A stretch of DNA of 51,782 bases from an uncultured Oscillospiraceae bacterium (GTDB lineage Bacteria; Bacillota; Clostridia; Oscillospirales; Oscillospiraceae), in assembly GCA_910587285.1 (NCBI GenBank), contig CAJULM010000017.1:1-51782 (forward strand), given 5' to 3'. This document shows positions 8,070-16,823 of this stretch, piece by piece. A program made the translations under genes and the position numbers. The notes beneath the pieces were generated by a model that was given only the letters and a program-made list of their open reading frames with translations, ran no database searches and was not told the DNA's origin. Each line of letters begins with the position of its first letter. The first letter of the stretch is position 1.

Positions 8070-8138
8070 AATAGTTGATTTTTTACAAAATCACCGCCAT
8101 TGTATTCAACTATTATTTTTGTTATAATTCAACCATTA
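8070..8138 (+). promoter_or_regulatory. Promoter and operator-like repeats of the HTH-ABC exporter unit
   Basis: -35 TTGTAT (8100-8105), a 17-base spacer and -10 TATAAT (8123-8128). AATAGTTGA (8070-8078) and TCAACTATT (8106-8114) are perfect 9-base inverted arms around the -35. ATTCAACTATTA (8104-8115) recurs as ATTCAACCATTA (8127-8138), 23 bases on and overlapping the -10. This suggests autoregulation by the HTH protein encoded just downstream. Confidence 0.7.
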
Positions 8139-8157
8139 AGTGAAACGAGGTGCTGAT

Positions 8158-9048
8158 ATGTCCAACGTGTTGAGCGAACGCATCGCGCAGCTGCGGAAGG
8201 ACCGAGGTCTCACCCAGGAGCAGCTGGGCCAGCTGGTGGGCGTGTCCGCCCAGGCGGTGAGCAAGTGGGAGAAAGGCGGCGCGCCCGACGTGGAGCTCCT
8301 CCCCGTCCTGGCCGACCGCTTAGGCGTAACGATAGACGCCCTATTCGGCCGGGAGGCGGGCGAGGCGGTGGACATCCACCAGGCCGCCTCCCGCTGGCTC
8401 CGCACCGTCCCCAAGGAGCGGCGGTTCGATCAGATCTGCCGCCTGTTCTGGACGCTGAGCAAAAATATGCTGGACGAGGTCAATATACCCGACATCGGCT
8501 ATCTGAGCCGCGCCGTCATCATGGAGGAGTATCCCGAAATGGCCCACCACTGGGCCATGAGCCGGGTGCGGCTGGAGGCGGGGCTGATGCTCAGCCTCCA
8601 CGCGGAGGACCTCTCCTTCGCCACCATCTGGCCCGAACCGGAGGGCGGCTACGACGCCCATTTTGCCCCCATGGACAAGTACCGCGCCCTGTTCTCCGTC
8701 CTGGCCCGGCCCGGGTGCCTGGAGGTGCTGGAATACCTCTACAGCCGGCCCTACCGCCACTATGTGCCGGAGACAGTAGCCCACGCCCTGTCCCTGCCCG
8801 TGGAGGAGGTGCGGAACCTGCTGGACGGCCTGCTGGAGCTGCAAATCCTGCAAAAGACGGAGCTGGAGCTGGTGGACGGGCTGACCAACGCCTATTCCCG
8901 CCGGGAGGAGGACAGCACGCTGGCGCCGTTTCTCTATATGGCCCGCTGTATGATGCAGGCAGGCGGCTACCTGTTCAACATCGGCGGCACCGAAAAGCCT
9001 TTGCTTCGGGGCGGCGTTTGGAAAAAGACAGAGGAGGACAAATCATGA
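8158..9048 (+). CDS. XRE-family transcriptional regulator linked to an ABC exporter
   Basis: 296 residues. The N-terminal 60 residues are a clear Cro/C1 helix-turn-helix (LRKDRGLTQEQLGQLVG followed by VSAQAVSKWE). The remaining 230 residues are soluble and mostly helical, with a winged-helix-like stretch near the C-terminus (VAHALSLPVEEVRNLLDGLLELQILQ in pieces) that resembles ArsR/MarR-type effector regions; I do not recognise a named domain. The ATG at 8158 follows GAGGTG; a GTG at 8140 is rejected because it lies before that site. The stop overlaps the exporter start by 4 bases, so regulator and exporter are coupled and the exporter is the likely target. The inducer is unknown. Confidence 0.85.
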   Translation: MSNVLSERIAQLRKDRGLTQEQLGQLVGVSAQAVSKWEKGGAPDVELLPVLADRLGVTIDALFGREAGEAVDIHQAASRWLRTVPKERRFDQICRLFWTLSKNMLDEVNIPDIGYLSRAVIMEEYPEMAHHWAMSRVRLEAGLMLSLHAEDLSFATIWPEPEGGYDAHFAPMDKYRALFSVLARPGCLEVLEYLYSRPYRHYVPETVAHALSLPVEEVRNLLDGLLELQILQKTELELVDGLTNAYSRREEDSTLAPFLYMARCMMQAGGYLFNIGGTEKPLLRGGVWKKTEEDKS

Positions 9049-10763
9049 CAGATAACGAGAAAAAAACCGCCGCCCGGCCCTTCTTCCGGGCCTTCTACCA
9101 GGGGAACCGGCTGCGTTTCGCCCTCACCCTGGCCCTCACCCTGCTGGGCATCCCCATCACCCTGATGGTATCCTGGATACTGGGGGCGCTGCTGGACGCC
9201 GCCTCCAATCGAAGCATGGAGCAATTCATATTCGTCATCAAGGTCTTTGTTCCTATGTTCGCACTTTATACCGTGCTGACCCTGGGCTTCTACCGGGCCA
9301 AGGCCGGCTTTGTCTGCCGGGCGTTGAAGCAGTACAAATCCTTGGCCTTCCATAAGCTGTCGGAGAAAAGCATCAGTGCCTTTTCTCAGGAAAGCACCGG
9401 GCGCTACCTGTCCACCCTCACCAACGACGTAACCACCATTGAAATTAATTATCTGGAAAACAGCTTCGTCATGATCGAACAGGCCATCCTGTTTGTAGGC
9501 TCTTTGGCCATGATGCTGTGGTACAGCCCTCTGCTGGCCGTCATCGCCATCGTACTCAGCATCCTGCCCATCGCCGTGGCCCTGCTCACCGGGGGCGTGC
9601 TCACCCGCCGGGAGCAGGAGGTCAGCGAGAAAAACGAGGGCTTCATGGCCCAGGTCAAGGACTTGCTCAACGGCTTCTCTGTCATCAAGAGCTTCAAGGC
9701 GGAGACAGAGGCCCAGCGGCAGTTCGACACCTCCAACCAAACTGTGGAAGGTGCCAAGCGCCGCCGCAGCTGGAGCACGGGCCAGGTCAAGACCCTGTCC
9801 GGGCTGTGCGGGCTCATCATGCAGTTCGGCATCTTCTTTATCGGCACCTATCTCGCCATTCAGGGCAGCATCTCCGCCGGTACGGTGGTGGTGTTCGTCA
9901 ACCTGTCCGGCTCCATGATAAACTCCATTAATATCGTCCCTCAGTACTGGGCCAGCCGCAAGGCCGCCGCAGGGCTGGTGGAAAAGCTGGCCCAGGTCAC
10001 GGAGGAGAACGCCTCCCGCTCCGGCGATCCCATCCCGCCCGTGCTCCGGGAGGGCATCTCCCTGAACCACGTCACCTTCGGCTACGAAACGGATCAGCCT
10101 ATCCTGAAGGACCTCTCCCTCACCCTGGAGCCGGGGAAAAAATACGCCCTGGTGGGCAGCTCCGGTTCGGGCAAATCCACCCTGCTCAACCTGCTCATGG
10201 GCGCTTATGACGGATACGGCGGCTCCATCGCCATCGATGGCAAGGAGCTGCGGGAGGTGGACCCGGACAGCCTGTACGACCTGATGAGCCTGATTGGGCA
10301 GAACGTGTTCCTCTTTGACGATACCATCCGCAGCAACATTACCATGTTCCGGGATTTCCCAGACCAGCTGGTGGCCGACGCGGCTCAGCGCTCCGGCCTG
10401 TCCCAGCTGCTGGCCCAGCGCGGCGAGGACTACCGCTGCGGGGAAAACGGCGTGGGCCTGTCCGGCGGAGAGCGGCAGCGGGTGTCCATCGCCCGGTGTC
10501 TGCTCCGGGGCACGCCGGTGCTGCTGTTAGACGAGGCCACCGCCGCCCTGGACAATCAGACCGCCTTCGCCGTCACCGACGCCATCCTGCACCTGGACGG
10601 CCTCACCCGCCTGGTGGTCACCCACCGGCTGGAGGCGGCGCTGATGGAGCAGTACGATGAGATCATCGTACTGCGGGACGGAGTGCTCTGCGAGCGCGGA
10701 ACCTATGAGCAGCTTATGGCGCACAAGGGGTACTTCTACTCCCTGTTCACCCTGGCGGCGTAA
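9045..10763 (+). CDS. ABC exporter, fused membrane and ATPase domains
   Basis: 572 residues. Residues 20-310 form a six-helix exporter membrane domain, with a first helix near 25-50 and further helices near 65-80, 145-185 and 255-290. The ATPase domain follows, with Walker A GSSGSGKST (371-379), signature LSGGERQR, Walker B VLLLDEAT and a switch His in VVTHRLE. This is the MsbA/LmrA-like half-transporter design that works as a dimer and exports lipids, peptides or drugs. The ATG at 9045 is preceded by GAGGAGGA and overlaps the regulator stop. There is no partner half-transporter, so a homodimer is likely. The substrate cannot be told from sequence. Confidence 0.95.
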   Translation: MTDNEKKTAARPFFRAFYQGNRLRFALTLALTLLGIPITLMVSWILGALLDAASNRSMEQFIFVIKVFVPMFALYTVLTLGFYRAKAGFVCRALKQYKSLAFHKLSEKSISAFSQESTGRYLSTLTNDVTTIEINYLENSFVMIEQAILFVGSLAMMLWYSPLLAVIAIVLSILPIAVALLTGGVLTRREQEVSEKNEGFMAQVKDLLNGFSVIKSFKAETEAQRQFDTSNQTVEGAKRRRSWSTGQVKTLSGLCGLIMQFGIFFIGTYLAIQGSISAGTVVVFVNLSGSMINSINIVPQYWASRKAAAGLVEKLAQVTEENASRSGDPIPPVLREGISLNHVTFGYETDQPILKDLSLTLEPGKKYALVGSSGSGKSTLLNLLMGAYDGYGGSIAIDGKELREVDPDSLYDLMSLIGQNVFLFDDTIRSNITMFRDFPDQLVADAAQRSGLSQLLAQRGEDYRCGENGVGLSGGERQRVSIARCLLRGTPVLLLDEATAALDNQTAFAVTDAILHLDGLTRLVVTHRLEAALMEQYDEIIVLRDGVLCERGTYEQLMAHKGYFYSLFTLAA

Positions 10764-10764
10764 C

Positions 10765-10803
10765 AAAAGGGCGGGACAGCGTGGCTGCTGTCCCGCCCTT
10801 TTT
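10765..10803. terminator. Bidirectional intrinsic terminator
   Basis: GGGCGGGACAGC (10769-10780) pairs with GCTGTCCCGCCC (10787-10798), flanked by AAAA and TTTTT. It serves the exporter gene on the plus strand and the GNAT gene on the minus strand; the latter's stop codon lies within it. Confidence 0.9.
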
Positions 10804-11287
10804 ACAGCTCTTTTTCCATCAAAATATACTCGCCGTTCCGCAGGCGCTCCCGGAATCCACACCGCTGAAACAGCTCCGCCGCCGGGTTGTCAATGGCAAT
10901 ATTGTCCGCCAGCCGCTTTATGCCGTTCTCTCTGGCCGCCTCACACAGCAGCTCCAGTCCCTGCCGCCCAAAGCCCCGGCCCCGGTACTGGGCCGACACC
11001 AGCACGTCGCAGAGATATTCCCCGAATGCTCCGTCATAGTGGTAGGCCGCCTCCCCAACGAAAGCCCCGCTCTCCTCATGGCACAGATAGCGATAAAAGT
11101 GCGCTCCCGTCCGGCCCTCCAGCCACCGGGCATACCAGTCCGCCCAGCGTTCCTGGGGAAAGTCAATCGTCCCGCCATAGGCATGGTTGTAGGCCATGGT
11201 CTCCGGGTCGCTCAAAAGGCGGCGGCGAAAGCTCAGCTCCTCCAATTCCGGCCGGTGTAGTACAATTTTCCCGGACCGCGCCATCAT
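10802..11287 (-). CDS. GNAT-family N-acetyltransferase
   Basis: 161 residues. Members transfer an acetyl group from acetyl-CoA to an amine. The acetyl-CoA pyrophosphate-binding motif is YRGRGFGRQGLELL, matching R/Q-x-x-G-x-G/A, preceded by the beta-strand CDVLVSAQ and followed by NPAAELFQRCGFRE, a typical last helix and strand. The N-terminal third is divergent, with a His/Tyr/Trp-rich stretch. The substrate is unknown. AGGAGAGG precedes two adjacent ATG codons. It lies just upstream of a minus-strand terminator and beyond the end of no other operon gene; the ispH-S1 gene ends 60 bases before its start. Confidence 0.85.
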   Translation of the reverse strand: MMARSGKIVLHRPELEELSFRRRLLSDPETMAYNHAYGGTIDFPQERWADWYARWLEGRTGAHFYRYLCHEESGAFVGEAAYHYDGAFGEYLCDVLVSAQYRGRGFGRQGLELLCEAARENGIKRLADNIAIDNPAAELFQRCGFRERLRNGEYILMEKEL

Positions 11288-11347
11288 CTTCCTCTCCTTT
11301 TAAACGGGCTGCTGCAAATGCGGCAGCCCGTTCTGGATTCATCGGTT

Positions 11348-13291
11348 TTACTCTTCCTCGGCGGGGATGTCCTCCTCGCCAGCCCCCTCCAGCAGCGCAC
11401 GGATGGACAGGGACACCTTCTTGTTCTCCTCATCAATAGCGATAATCTTGGCATCCACGTTCTCGCCCTCACTGAGCACGTCGCCGGGCTTCTCCACCCG
11501 GTGGTCCGCCAGCTGGGAGATGTGGATCAGGCCGTCCACACCGGGGACGATCTCGGCGAACGCGCCGAAGGTCATCAGCTTGACCACGCGCACGTTGGCG
11601 GTATCGCCCACAGAATACTTGCTGGTAAACACAGTCCAGGGCTCCTGGCTGTGGTCCTTCATGCCCAGAGAAATCTTCTTCTTCTCGGGGTCAAAGGAGA
11701 TGACATACACCTCCACCGCGTCCCCCACAGAGATCACCTCGGCGGGAGTCTTGATGCGGGACCAGGACAGCTCGGAGATGTGGACCATGCCGTCCACGCC
11801 GCCGATGTCCACAAAAGCGCCATAAGAGGTCAGGCTCTTGACGGTGCCGCTGTAGCGCTTGCCCACCTCGATGTTGTCCCAGATGGCGGCAGCGGCGGCG
11901 GCGCGGGCCTCGGCGGCCACGGCGCGGATGGAGCCCACCACGCGGCGGCGGGCGCGGTTCACCTCAGTGATGCGCAGCTGCACGCGGGTCTTGACCATCT
12001 CAGCCAGATCAGCCCCGCGGGGCTTGCCGGACTGGGAGGCGGGGATAAACACGCGGATGCCCTTCACGCTGGCCACCAGGCCGCCCTTGTTCTCCTCGGT
12101 GATGATGCCCTCCAGAACGTCCTTGTTCTCCACGGCGTTCTCCACGATCTCCCAGTTCTTGTCCGCGTCCAGGCGCTTCTTGGACAGCTTAACCACGCAG
12201 TCCCGGTCGCTGACCAGCACTACCATGGCCTCAATCTCCTCACCCACCTTGGCGATGTCCTCTGCCTTCACGTCGGGATCGTCGCTCAACTCAGACAGGG
12301 GAATCGTGCCAGGATACTTCACGCCCAGCTCGACTTGAATCTCAGTCGGCGTGATGGCGGCAACCGTTCCAGTGACCTTATCCCCCGTATTCAAAATTTT
12401 GAACGACTCCTCCAGCATTTCCGCGAAGGACTGTTCAATCTCCATAATTTCATCGCTCATTTTGTTGCTGACCTCCTTTATTATCCACTCCGGCGTAGAT
12501 GCGCCGGCAGTGATTCCAAGCGTGCCCACCTGGCGAAACTGTTCCCGGTCAATGCCCTCCCCCCGCTCCGCCTGCACCACCAAGGGACAGCGGCTGGCGC
12601 ACAGCTGGGTAAGCCTCTTTGTGTTCGAGCTTTTTTGATCGCCAATCACGATCATGGCGTCGCATTGAGCGGCCAGTTCCAAGGCTTCAGATTGGCGCCT
12701 GGACGTAGCACCACATATTGTATCAAAAAATTCTGAGTTTGTACACACTTTTTTTGCGTTTTCCACGGTTTTTTTCCAACTCGCTTCAATCGCCGTGGTT
12801 TGAGAAACAAATGTCAGCGGCTGAGCGTACAATTCCGGCCGCTGCGCCAAAATAATCTCCAATTCTTCCCAGCCGGAGGCCACAATCCCCCGCTGGGTGC
12901 ACCCCAAAATTCCCACAATCTCCGGGTGGTCCGCCTCGCCGATCACCACCGGCAGGCGTCCCCGCTGCGCGGCCTGGCGGACAATGCCGTGAATCCGGGT
13001 GACATTGGGGCAGGTGGCGTCGATGACGGCACAGCCCCGCGCCTTCAGCGCGGCGTACACCCCGTCCGGCTCCCCATGGGCCCGTATGAGCACCGTGGAG
13101 CCCTCCGGCGCCTCCTCGGGAGCGGCAATGGTCACCGCCCCCATATCCTCCAGCCGCCGGATCACATGGTCGTTATGGGTGATGTGCCCCAGCAGGTATA
13201 CCGCCCCCTGCGCCGCCGCCCGTTCCGCCAGCTCCACCGCCCGGCGCACGCCATAGCAGAAGCCCGCCGTCTCGGCCAGCACCACCTTCAT
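11348..13291 (-). CDS. ispH: Fused 4-hydroxy-3-methylbut-2-enyl diphosphate reductase and ribosomal protein S1
   Basis: 647 residues. Residues 1-277 are IspH, the final iron-sulfur enzyme of the MEP isoprenoid pathway. Cys12, Cys94 and Cys193 are the cluster ligands (TAGFCYGV, DATCPNV, TICGATS), and GHITHND and GEADHPE hold the substrate-binding His residues. Residues 278-647 carry four S1 RNA-binding domains, two of them in the classic form SYGAFVDIGGVDGMVHISELS and TFGAFAEIVPGVDGLIHISQL, and end in an acidic tail. This fusion is known in Clostridia. A strong ribosome-binding site precedes an internal ATG at 12460, so free S1 may also be made. The ATG overlaps the plsC stop by 4 bases. Confidence 0.96.
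   Translation of the reverse strand: MKVVLAETAGFCYGVRRAVELAERAAAQGAVYLLGHITHNDHVIRRLEDMGAVTIAAPEEAPEGSTVLIRAHGEPDGVYAALKARGCAVIDATCPNVTRIHGIVRQAAQRGRLPVVIGEADHPEIVGILGCTQRGIVASGWEELEIILAQRPELYAQPLTFVSQTTAIEASWKKTVENAKKVCTNSEFFDTICGATSRRQSEALELAAQCDAMIVIGDQKSSNTKRLTQLCASRCPLVVQAERGEGIDREQFRQVGTLGITAGASTPEWIIKEVSNKMSDEIMEIEQSFAEMLEESFKILNTGDKVTGTVAAITPTEIQVELGVKYPGTIPLSELSDDPDVKAEDIAKVGEEIEAMVVLVSDRDCVVKLSKKRLDADKNWEIVENAVENKDVLEGIITEENKGGLVASVKGIRVFIPASQSGKPRGADLAEMVKTRVQLRITEVNRARRRVVGSIRAVAAEARAAAAAAIWDNIEVGKRYSGTVKSLTSYGAFVDIGGVDGMVHISELSWSRIKTPAEVISVGDAVEVYVISFDPEKKKISLGMKDHSQEPWTVFTSKYSVGDTANVRVVKLMTFGAFAEIVPGVDGLIHISQLADHRVEKPGDVLSEGENVDAKIIAIDEENKKVSLSIRALLEGAGEEDIPAEEE
12458..12480 (-). 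promoter_or_regulatory. Internal ribosome-binding site and start codon within the ispH-S1 gene
   Basis: On the minus strand TAAAGGAGGT (12471-12480) is followed 10 bases later by an in-frame ATG (12460) starting MSDEIMEIEQ, exactly at the IspH-S1 junction. Initiation here would give a 370-residue S1 protein. The same bases encode the linker EWIIKEVSNK in the fusion. Confidence 0.7.
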
Positions 13292-13881
13292 GCCGCCCGC
13301 TCCTTCAGCGTGCGGATGCGCTCCATCAGCTCGTCGGCAATGCGCTGGTAGTCCTCCGGGGTGGGCTTGCGCCCCTCAAACTCCGGGTGATAGGGCTCTC
13401 CGAACACCACGGTAGTCCTGCGGAACCGCCGTTTCTTGGTGGGGATGTACACCGGCAGGATGGGCGCGCCGGTGCGGGTGGCGAACATGGCCGCGCCGGT
13501 GCGGGCCTCCGAGTCCTCCCCGTCCCTCACGCGGGTGCCCTCCGGGAACATCAACAGCTTCTCTCCGCCCCGCAGGATGCGCATGGCCTCCTTCAGCGCG
13601 CCCACATCCGCCTTGCCCCGCTTCACGCCGAAAATGCCCGCCTTTTTCAGCAAGAATCCCAGCACGGGCCACTTCATAATCTCCTCCTTCGCCATCACAT
13701 GGACCTGCTTTCTCCACCCCAGACAGCAGACCACGTACAGCGGATCGCCCAGCGTGCTGTGGTTGCCGCAGATCAGCGCCGCGCCCTCGGGCACATTTTC
13801 CACGCCCACCGCCCGCCACGGATGAAAGATTCTCATGTAAATCCAAATAATCGGGTAGAGTACAGCGTATACCTTATTCAT
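13288..13881 (-). CDS. plsC: 1-acyl-sn-glycerol-3-phosphate acyltransferase
   Basis: 197 residues. It adds the second acyl chain to lysophosphatidic acid at the membrane during phospholipid synthesis. NHSTLGD (His41, Asp46) is the catalytic HX4D motif and FPEGTR the substrate-binding motif. The N-terminal YAVLYPIIWIYMRIF is a membrane anchor. The ATG at 13881 is chosen because AAAGGGGAAGG lies just before it; it shares its A with the TGA of cmk. The stop overlaps ispH by 4 bases. The longer frame starting with GTG at 13902 would lie inside cmk without a ribosome-binding site. Confidence 0.94.
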   Translation of the reverse strand: MNKVYAVLYPIIWIYMRIFHPWRAVGVENVPEGAALICGNHSTLGDPLYVVCCLGWRKQVHVMAKEEIMKWPVLGFLLKKAGIFGVKRGKADVGALKEAMRILRGGEKLLMFPEGTRVRDGEDSEARTGAAMFATRTGAPILPVYIPTKKRRFRRTTVVFGEPYHPEFEGRKPTPEDYQRIADELMERIRTLKERAA

Positions 13882-14573
13882 CAGCCTTCCCCTTTCACGC
13901 ACCCGATTCGGCTGCCGATAATCTCCAGCAGCAGCTGAAAGCTCTCCTCCAGGTCCAGCCCCGTGGTGTCGGCCAGCACCGCGTCCTCCGCTCGGCGCAG
14001 CGGGGATGTCTCCCGCTCCGAATCCCGCCGGTCCCGCTCCATCACCTCGGCCAGCACCTGGTCCAGCTCCACCCGCTGCCCCCGTTCCAGCAGCTCCTTC
14101 CAGCGCCGCTGCGCCCGCTTCTCCGGGGCCGCAGTGAGGAAAATCTTCAAATCCGCCTGGGGCAGCACCACCGTCCCGATGTCCCGCCCATCCATAATCA
14201 CGCTGTTCTCCTGGGCAATCCGGCGCTGCATCTCCAAAAGGAAGCCGCGCACTGCCGAAATGGAAGCCGCCTTTGAGGCGCAGGCCGAGACCTCGTTCCG
14301 GCGGATCTCCGCCGTCACGTCCTCTCCGTTCAGGAACATATGCTGCAAGCCATCCTCCCCGTAGGCCACGGTGATGGTCAGCCCGGGCAGCAGCGCCGTG
14401 ACCGCCGGCCCATCGGCCGCGTCCACTCCTCTGCGCAGCGCCGCCAGCCCCACCGTGCGGTAAATCGCCCCAGTGTCCACATACAGAAAGCCCAATTCCT
14501 GGGCCAAGCGCTTGGCCAGCGTGGATTTCCCTGCGCCGGACGGCCCGTCAATGGCAATTCCCCAGTGCTTCAT
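13881..14573 (-). CDS. cmk: Cytidylate kinase
   Basis: 230 residues, normal length. It phosphorylates CMP and dCMP with ATP in the cytosol. GPSGAGKST (10-18) is the P-loop, followed by LGFLYVDTGAIYRTVGL, the conserved CMP-binding segment. MDGRDIGTVVLPQADLKIFLTA and RDRRDSERETSPL are the other family signatures, the latter in the lid region. It belongs to the run flavoprotein-cmk-plsC-ispH/S1, an arrangement conserved in many Clostridia, where translation, lipid and nucleotide genes are co-transcribed. AAAGGA precedes the ATG. Confidence 0.97.
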   Translation of the reverse strand: MKHWGIAIDGPSGAGKSTLAKRLAQELGFLYVDTGAIYRTVGLAALRRGVDAADGPAVTALLPGLTITVAYGEDGLQHMFLNGEDVTAEIRRNEVSACASKAASISAVRGFLLEMQRRIAQENSVIMDGRDIGTVVLPQADLKIFLTAAPEKRAQRRWKELLERGQRVELDQVLAEVMERDRRDSERETSPLRRAEDAVLADTTGLDLEESFQLLLEIIGSRIGCVKGEG

Positions 14574-14591
14574 ATTCCAACGTCCTTTCTC

Positions 14592-15839
14592 TCAGGCCTT
14601 CAGCACCCGCTGGGCCGCGGCCACCCCTGCGGCATAGCCGGTTGACCACGCGATTTGCAGATTAAATCCGCCGGTGTAGCCGTCCACATCCAGCAGCTCC
14701 CCCGCGAAATACAGCCCCGACGCCTGTTTCGACTCCATGGTTTTCGGGTCCACCTGGCCCACGGCCACCCCGCCGGCAGTTACCACCGCCTCCTCCACCG
14801 GGCGCACCCCGGTCAGCGGAATGTAGAAGTCCTTCAGCGTCTCCAGCAGCGTGCGGCGCTGCTCCCGGCGGATGTCGTGTACCTTTGTGCCGCCGGCAAT
14901 ACCGGTGCGCGCCACAAACACCGGCGCCATGCTGCGGGGCAGCAGGCCGCCCAGGGCGTTGGCGTAGTCCTGATTGGCCCGGGCCTCAAAATCCCGCAGC
15001 AGCCTGGCGTCCAGCTTCTGCCGGTCCAGGGCGGGCTTTAAATCAATATGGACGGTATACTGTCCTTTGGCAAAATCCATGTGGGCGGAGGCGGACAGCG
15101 CCAACGGCCCGGACAGGCCGAAGTGGGTGAACAGCAGCTCCCCCTGCTCCTGAAAGACCGTCTTCCCTCTGTGGTCCCGCACGCAGAAGCCCACGTTGCG
15201 CAGGGACAGCCCCTGGAGCTGCGCACAGCACGGATCGTCCGAGGTCAGCGGCACCAGCGATCCCCGGAGGGGGACCACGGTGTGCCCTGCCTGCTCCGCC
15301 AGACGGTAGCCGTCCCCAGTGGAGCCCGTGCGGGGATAGGACGCCCCGCCGGTGGCTAAAATCAGCGCCTCACAGCCGCTGATGGTTCCCTCGGCCTCCC
15401 CCGTCACCGCGGCGAGCCGCCCGTCCTGAACCCGCAGGCCGGTCAGGCGGTCCCGCTTCACTTCCACGCCCTGGCGGCGCAGCTCGAAAAACAGCGCGTC
15501 CACAATATCCGCCGCTTTGTCCGAGCGCGGGAACACCCGGCCGCCCCGCTCCGTCTTCAGCGGCACGCCCAGCTCCTCAAAAAAGGCCATCACAGCCTGG
15601 GGAGAAAACCGGCTGAGCGCGCTGTACAAAAACTTTCCATTTCGCGGGATGGACGCCAGCAGCTCCTCCTGGCTGCAGTTGTTGGTCACATTGCAGCGGC
15701 CCTTGCCGGTGATGTAAAGCTTCCGCCCCACCTTTTCGTTGGGCTCCAGCAGCAGCACGCGCGCACCCGCTCTGGCCGCTGTAATGGCGGCCATCATTCC
15801 CGCCGCGCCGCCGCCGGCCACCACGATCCGTCCGCTCAC
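14592..15839 (-). CDS. HI0933/BaiN-type NAD(P)/FAD-dependent flavoprotein
   Basis: 415 residues. The N-terminal VVAGGGAAGMMAAITAARAG is an FAD-binding Rossmann motif. GRKLYITGKGRCNVTNN (about 38-54) is the hallmark of the HI0933/YhiN family. An inserted beta-rich middle region is followed by a second FAD contact, VTAGGVAVGQVDPKTMES, and a C-terminal GGFNLQIAWSTGYAAG. The cellular reaction is not settled for most members; one relative is a bile-acid reductase of gut Clostridia, but that role should not be assumed here. The start is GTG at 15839 with AAGGAGGG before it. It leads the cmk-plsC-ispH/S1 unit. Confidence 0.93.
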   Translation of the reverse strand: MSGRIVVAGGGAAGMMAAITAARAGARVLLLEPNEKVGRKLYITGKGRCNVTNNCSQEELLASIPRNGKFLYSALSRFSPQAVMAFFEELGVPLKTERGGRVFPRSDKAADIVDALFFELRRQGVEVKRDRLTGLRVQDGRLAAVTGEAEGTISGCEALILATGGASYPRTGSTGDGYRLAEQAGHTVVPLRGSLVPLTSDDPCCAQLQGLSLRNVGFCVRDHRGKTVFQEQGELLFTHFGLSGPLALSASAHMDFAKGQYTVHIDLKPALDRQKLDARLLRDFEARANQDYANALGGLLPRSMAPVFVARTGIAGGTKVHDIRREQRRTLLETLKDFYIPLTGVRPVEEAVVTAGGVAVGQVDPKTMESKQASGLYFAGELLDVDGYTGGFNLQIAWSTGYAAGVAAAQRVLKA

Positions 15840-15869
15840 CCCAAAGCCCTCCTTCGCCTCAGTCCGCCG

Positions 15870-16745
15870 TCACTGCTGCGGCCCATACTCCACCTTTTCA
15901 TAGACCTGGTACTCGTCCCAGATCTGCTCCAGCCGCTCAAAGGTGGCGGTCACCTCATTGGACTTTTTCCGCCCCACCGCCACAATCAGCGCGTTGATGA
16001 CTGACAGAGGCGCCACCAGAGAGTCCGCGAAGGACACCATGTCGCTCTTGGCCAGCAAACGGTAATTGGCCGTATCGTACAAAGGGGACAGCTCGCTGTC
16101 CGTAATGGCCACCACCGTGGCCCCCTGGTCCCGGGCGAACTCCATGGCCCGCACGCAGCGGGTGGAGTACCGGGGAAAGCTGATGCCGATGACCAGGTCC
16201 TCCTTCCCCACCCGGAGCATCTGCTCAAACATCTCGCTGGCCAGGCTGGTCTGCACCTGGCACACGTTGTCGAAAATCAGCTTGAAATAGAAGGTGAGGA
16301 AATCGGACAGGGCCGCCGAGGAGCGCACGCCCAGGATGTAAATGCGCCGGGCGGCCACAATGGCCTCCACCGTGGCGGCAAAATCCGCCCGGCTCAGCTC
16401 CGCCAGCGACATACGCAGCTTCTCAATATCCGACTGCACCACCTTATCCAGCACGTCCTGGGTGCCCAGCCGGTCATAGGACACCTCAATGCGCTGCACC
16501 GTGGTCAGCTTGCTGCGAATCATCTCCTGCATGGCCTTCTGCATGGCGGGATAGCCGTCATAGCCCAGCTCCGCGGCAAAACGAACCACCGTGGATTCGC
16601 TGATCTTCACCGTCTGGCCCAGCTTGGCCGCTGTCATAAAGGCCGCCTTGTCGTAATTTTCCAGGATATACCGCCCGATCAGCTTTTGCCCCTTGGAAAA
16701 CGTCCCCATCCTGCTTTGGATGGTGGTTAATACATCACGGCTCAT
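15870..16745 (-). CDS. MurR/RpiR-family transcriptional regulator
   Basis: 291 residues. The N-terminal 80 residues form the RpiR helix-turn-helix (FSKGQKLIGRYILENYDKAA, then SESTVVRFAAELGYDGYPA). Residues about 125-260 form a SIS sugar-phosphate-binding domain (IYILGVRSSAALSDFL, GISFPRYS, GATVVAITDSELSPL). Such regulators respond to phosphosugars. No sugar gene lies next to it here, so the target is unclear. Several TGCAAAA boxes overlap its promoter and suggest self-control. It precedes the flavoprotein gene by 30 bases, so read-through into that unit is possible. Confidence 0.92.
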   Translation of the reverse strand: MSRDVLTTIQSRMGTFSKGQKLIGRYILENYDKAAFMTAAKLGQTVKISESTVVRFAAELGYDGYPAMQKAMQEMIRSKLTTVQRIEVSYDRLGTQDVLDKVVQSDIEKLRMSLAELSRADFAATVEAIVAARRIYILGVRSSAALSDFLTFYFKLIFDNVCQVQTSLASEMFEQMLRVGKEDLVIGISFPRYSTRCVRAMEFARDQGATVVAITDSELSPLYDTANYRLLAKSDMVSFADSLVAPLSVINALIVAVGRKKSNEVTATFERLEQIWDEYQVYEKVEYGPQQ

Positions 16746-16823
16746 AAGCTTGTCCCTACCCTACTCTTTTATCTCTTACCTCTCAAAGCGGCAAGCCCCA
16801 CAACGGCCTGCTGATTGAAACGG

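Noticed and set aside
8265..9044. N-terminal extension of the ABC exporter
   Set aside because: The upstream part of the frame overlaps the regulator gene in another frame and is Arg/Gly/Pro-rich; ATG 9045 has a clear ribosome-binding site.
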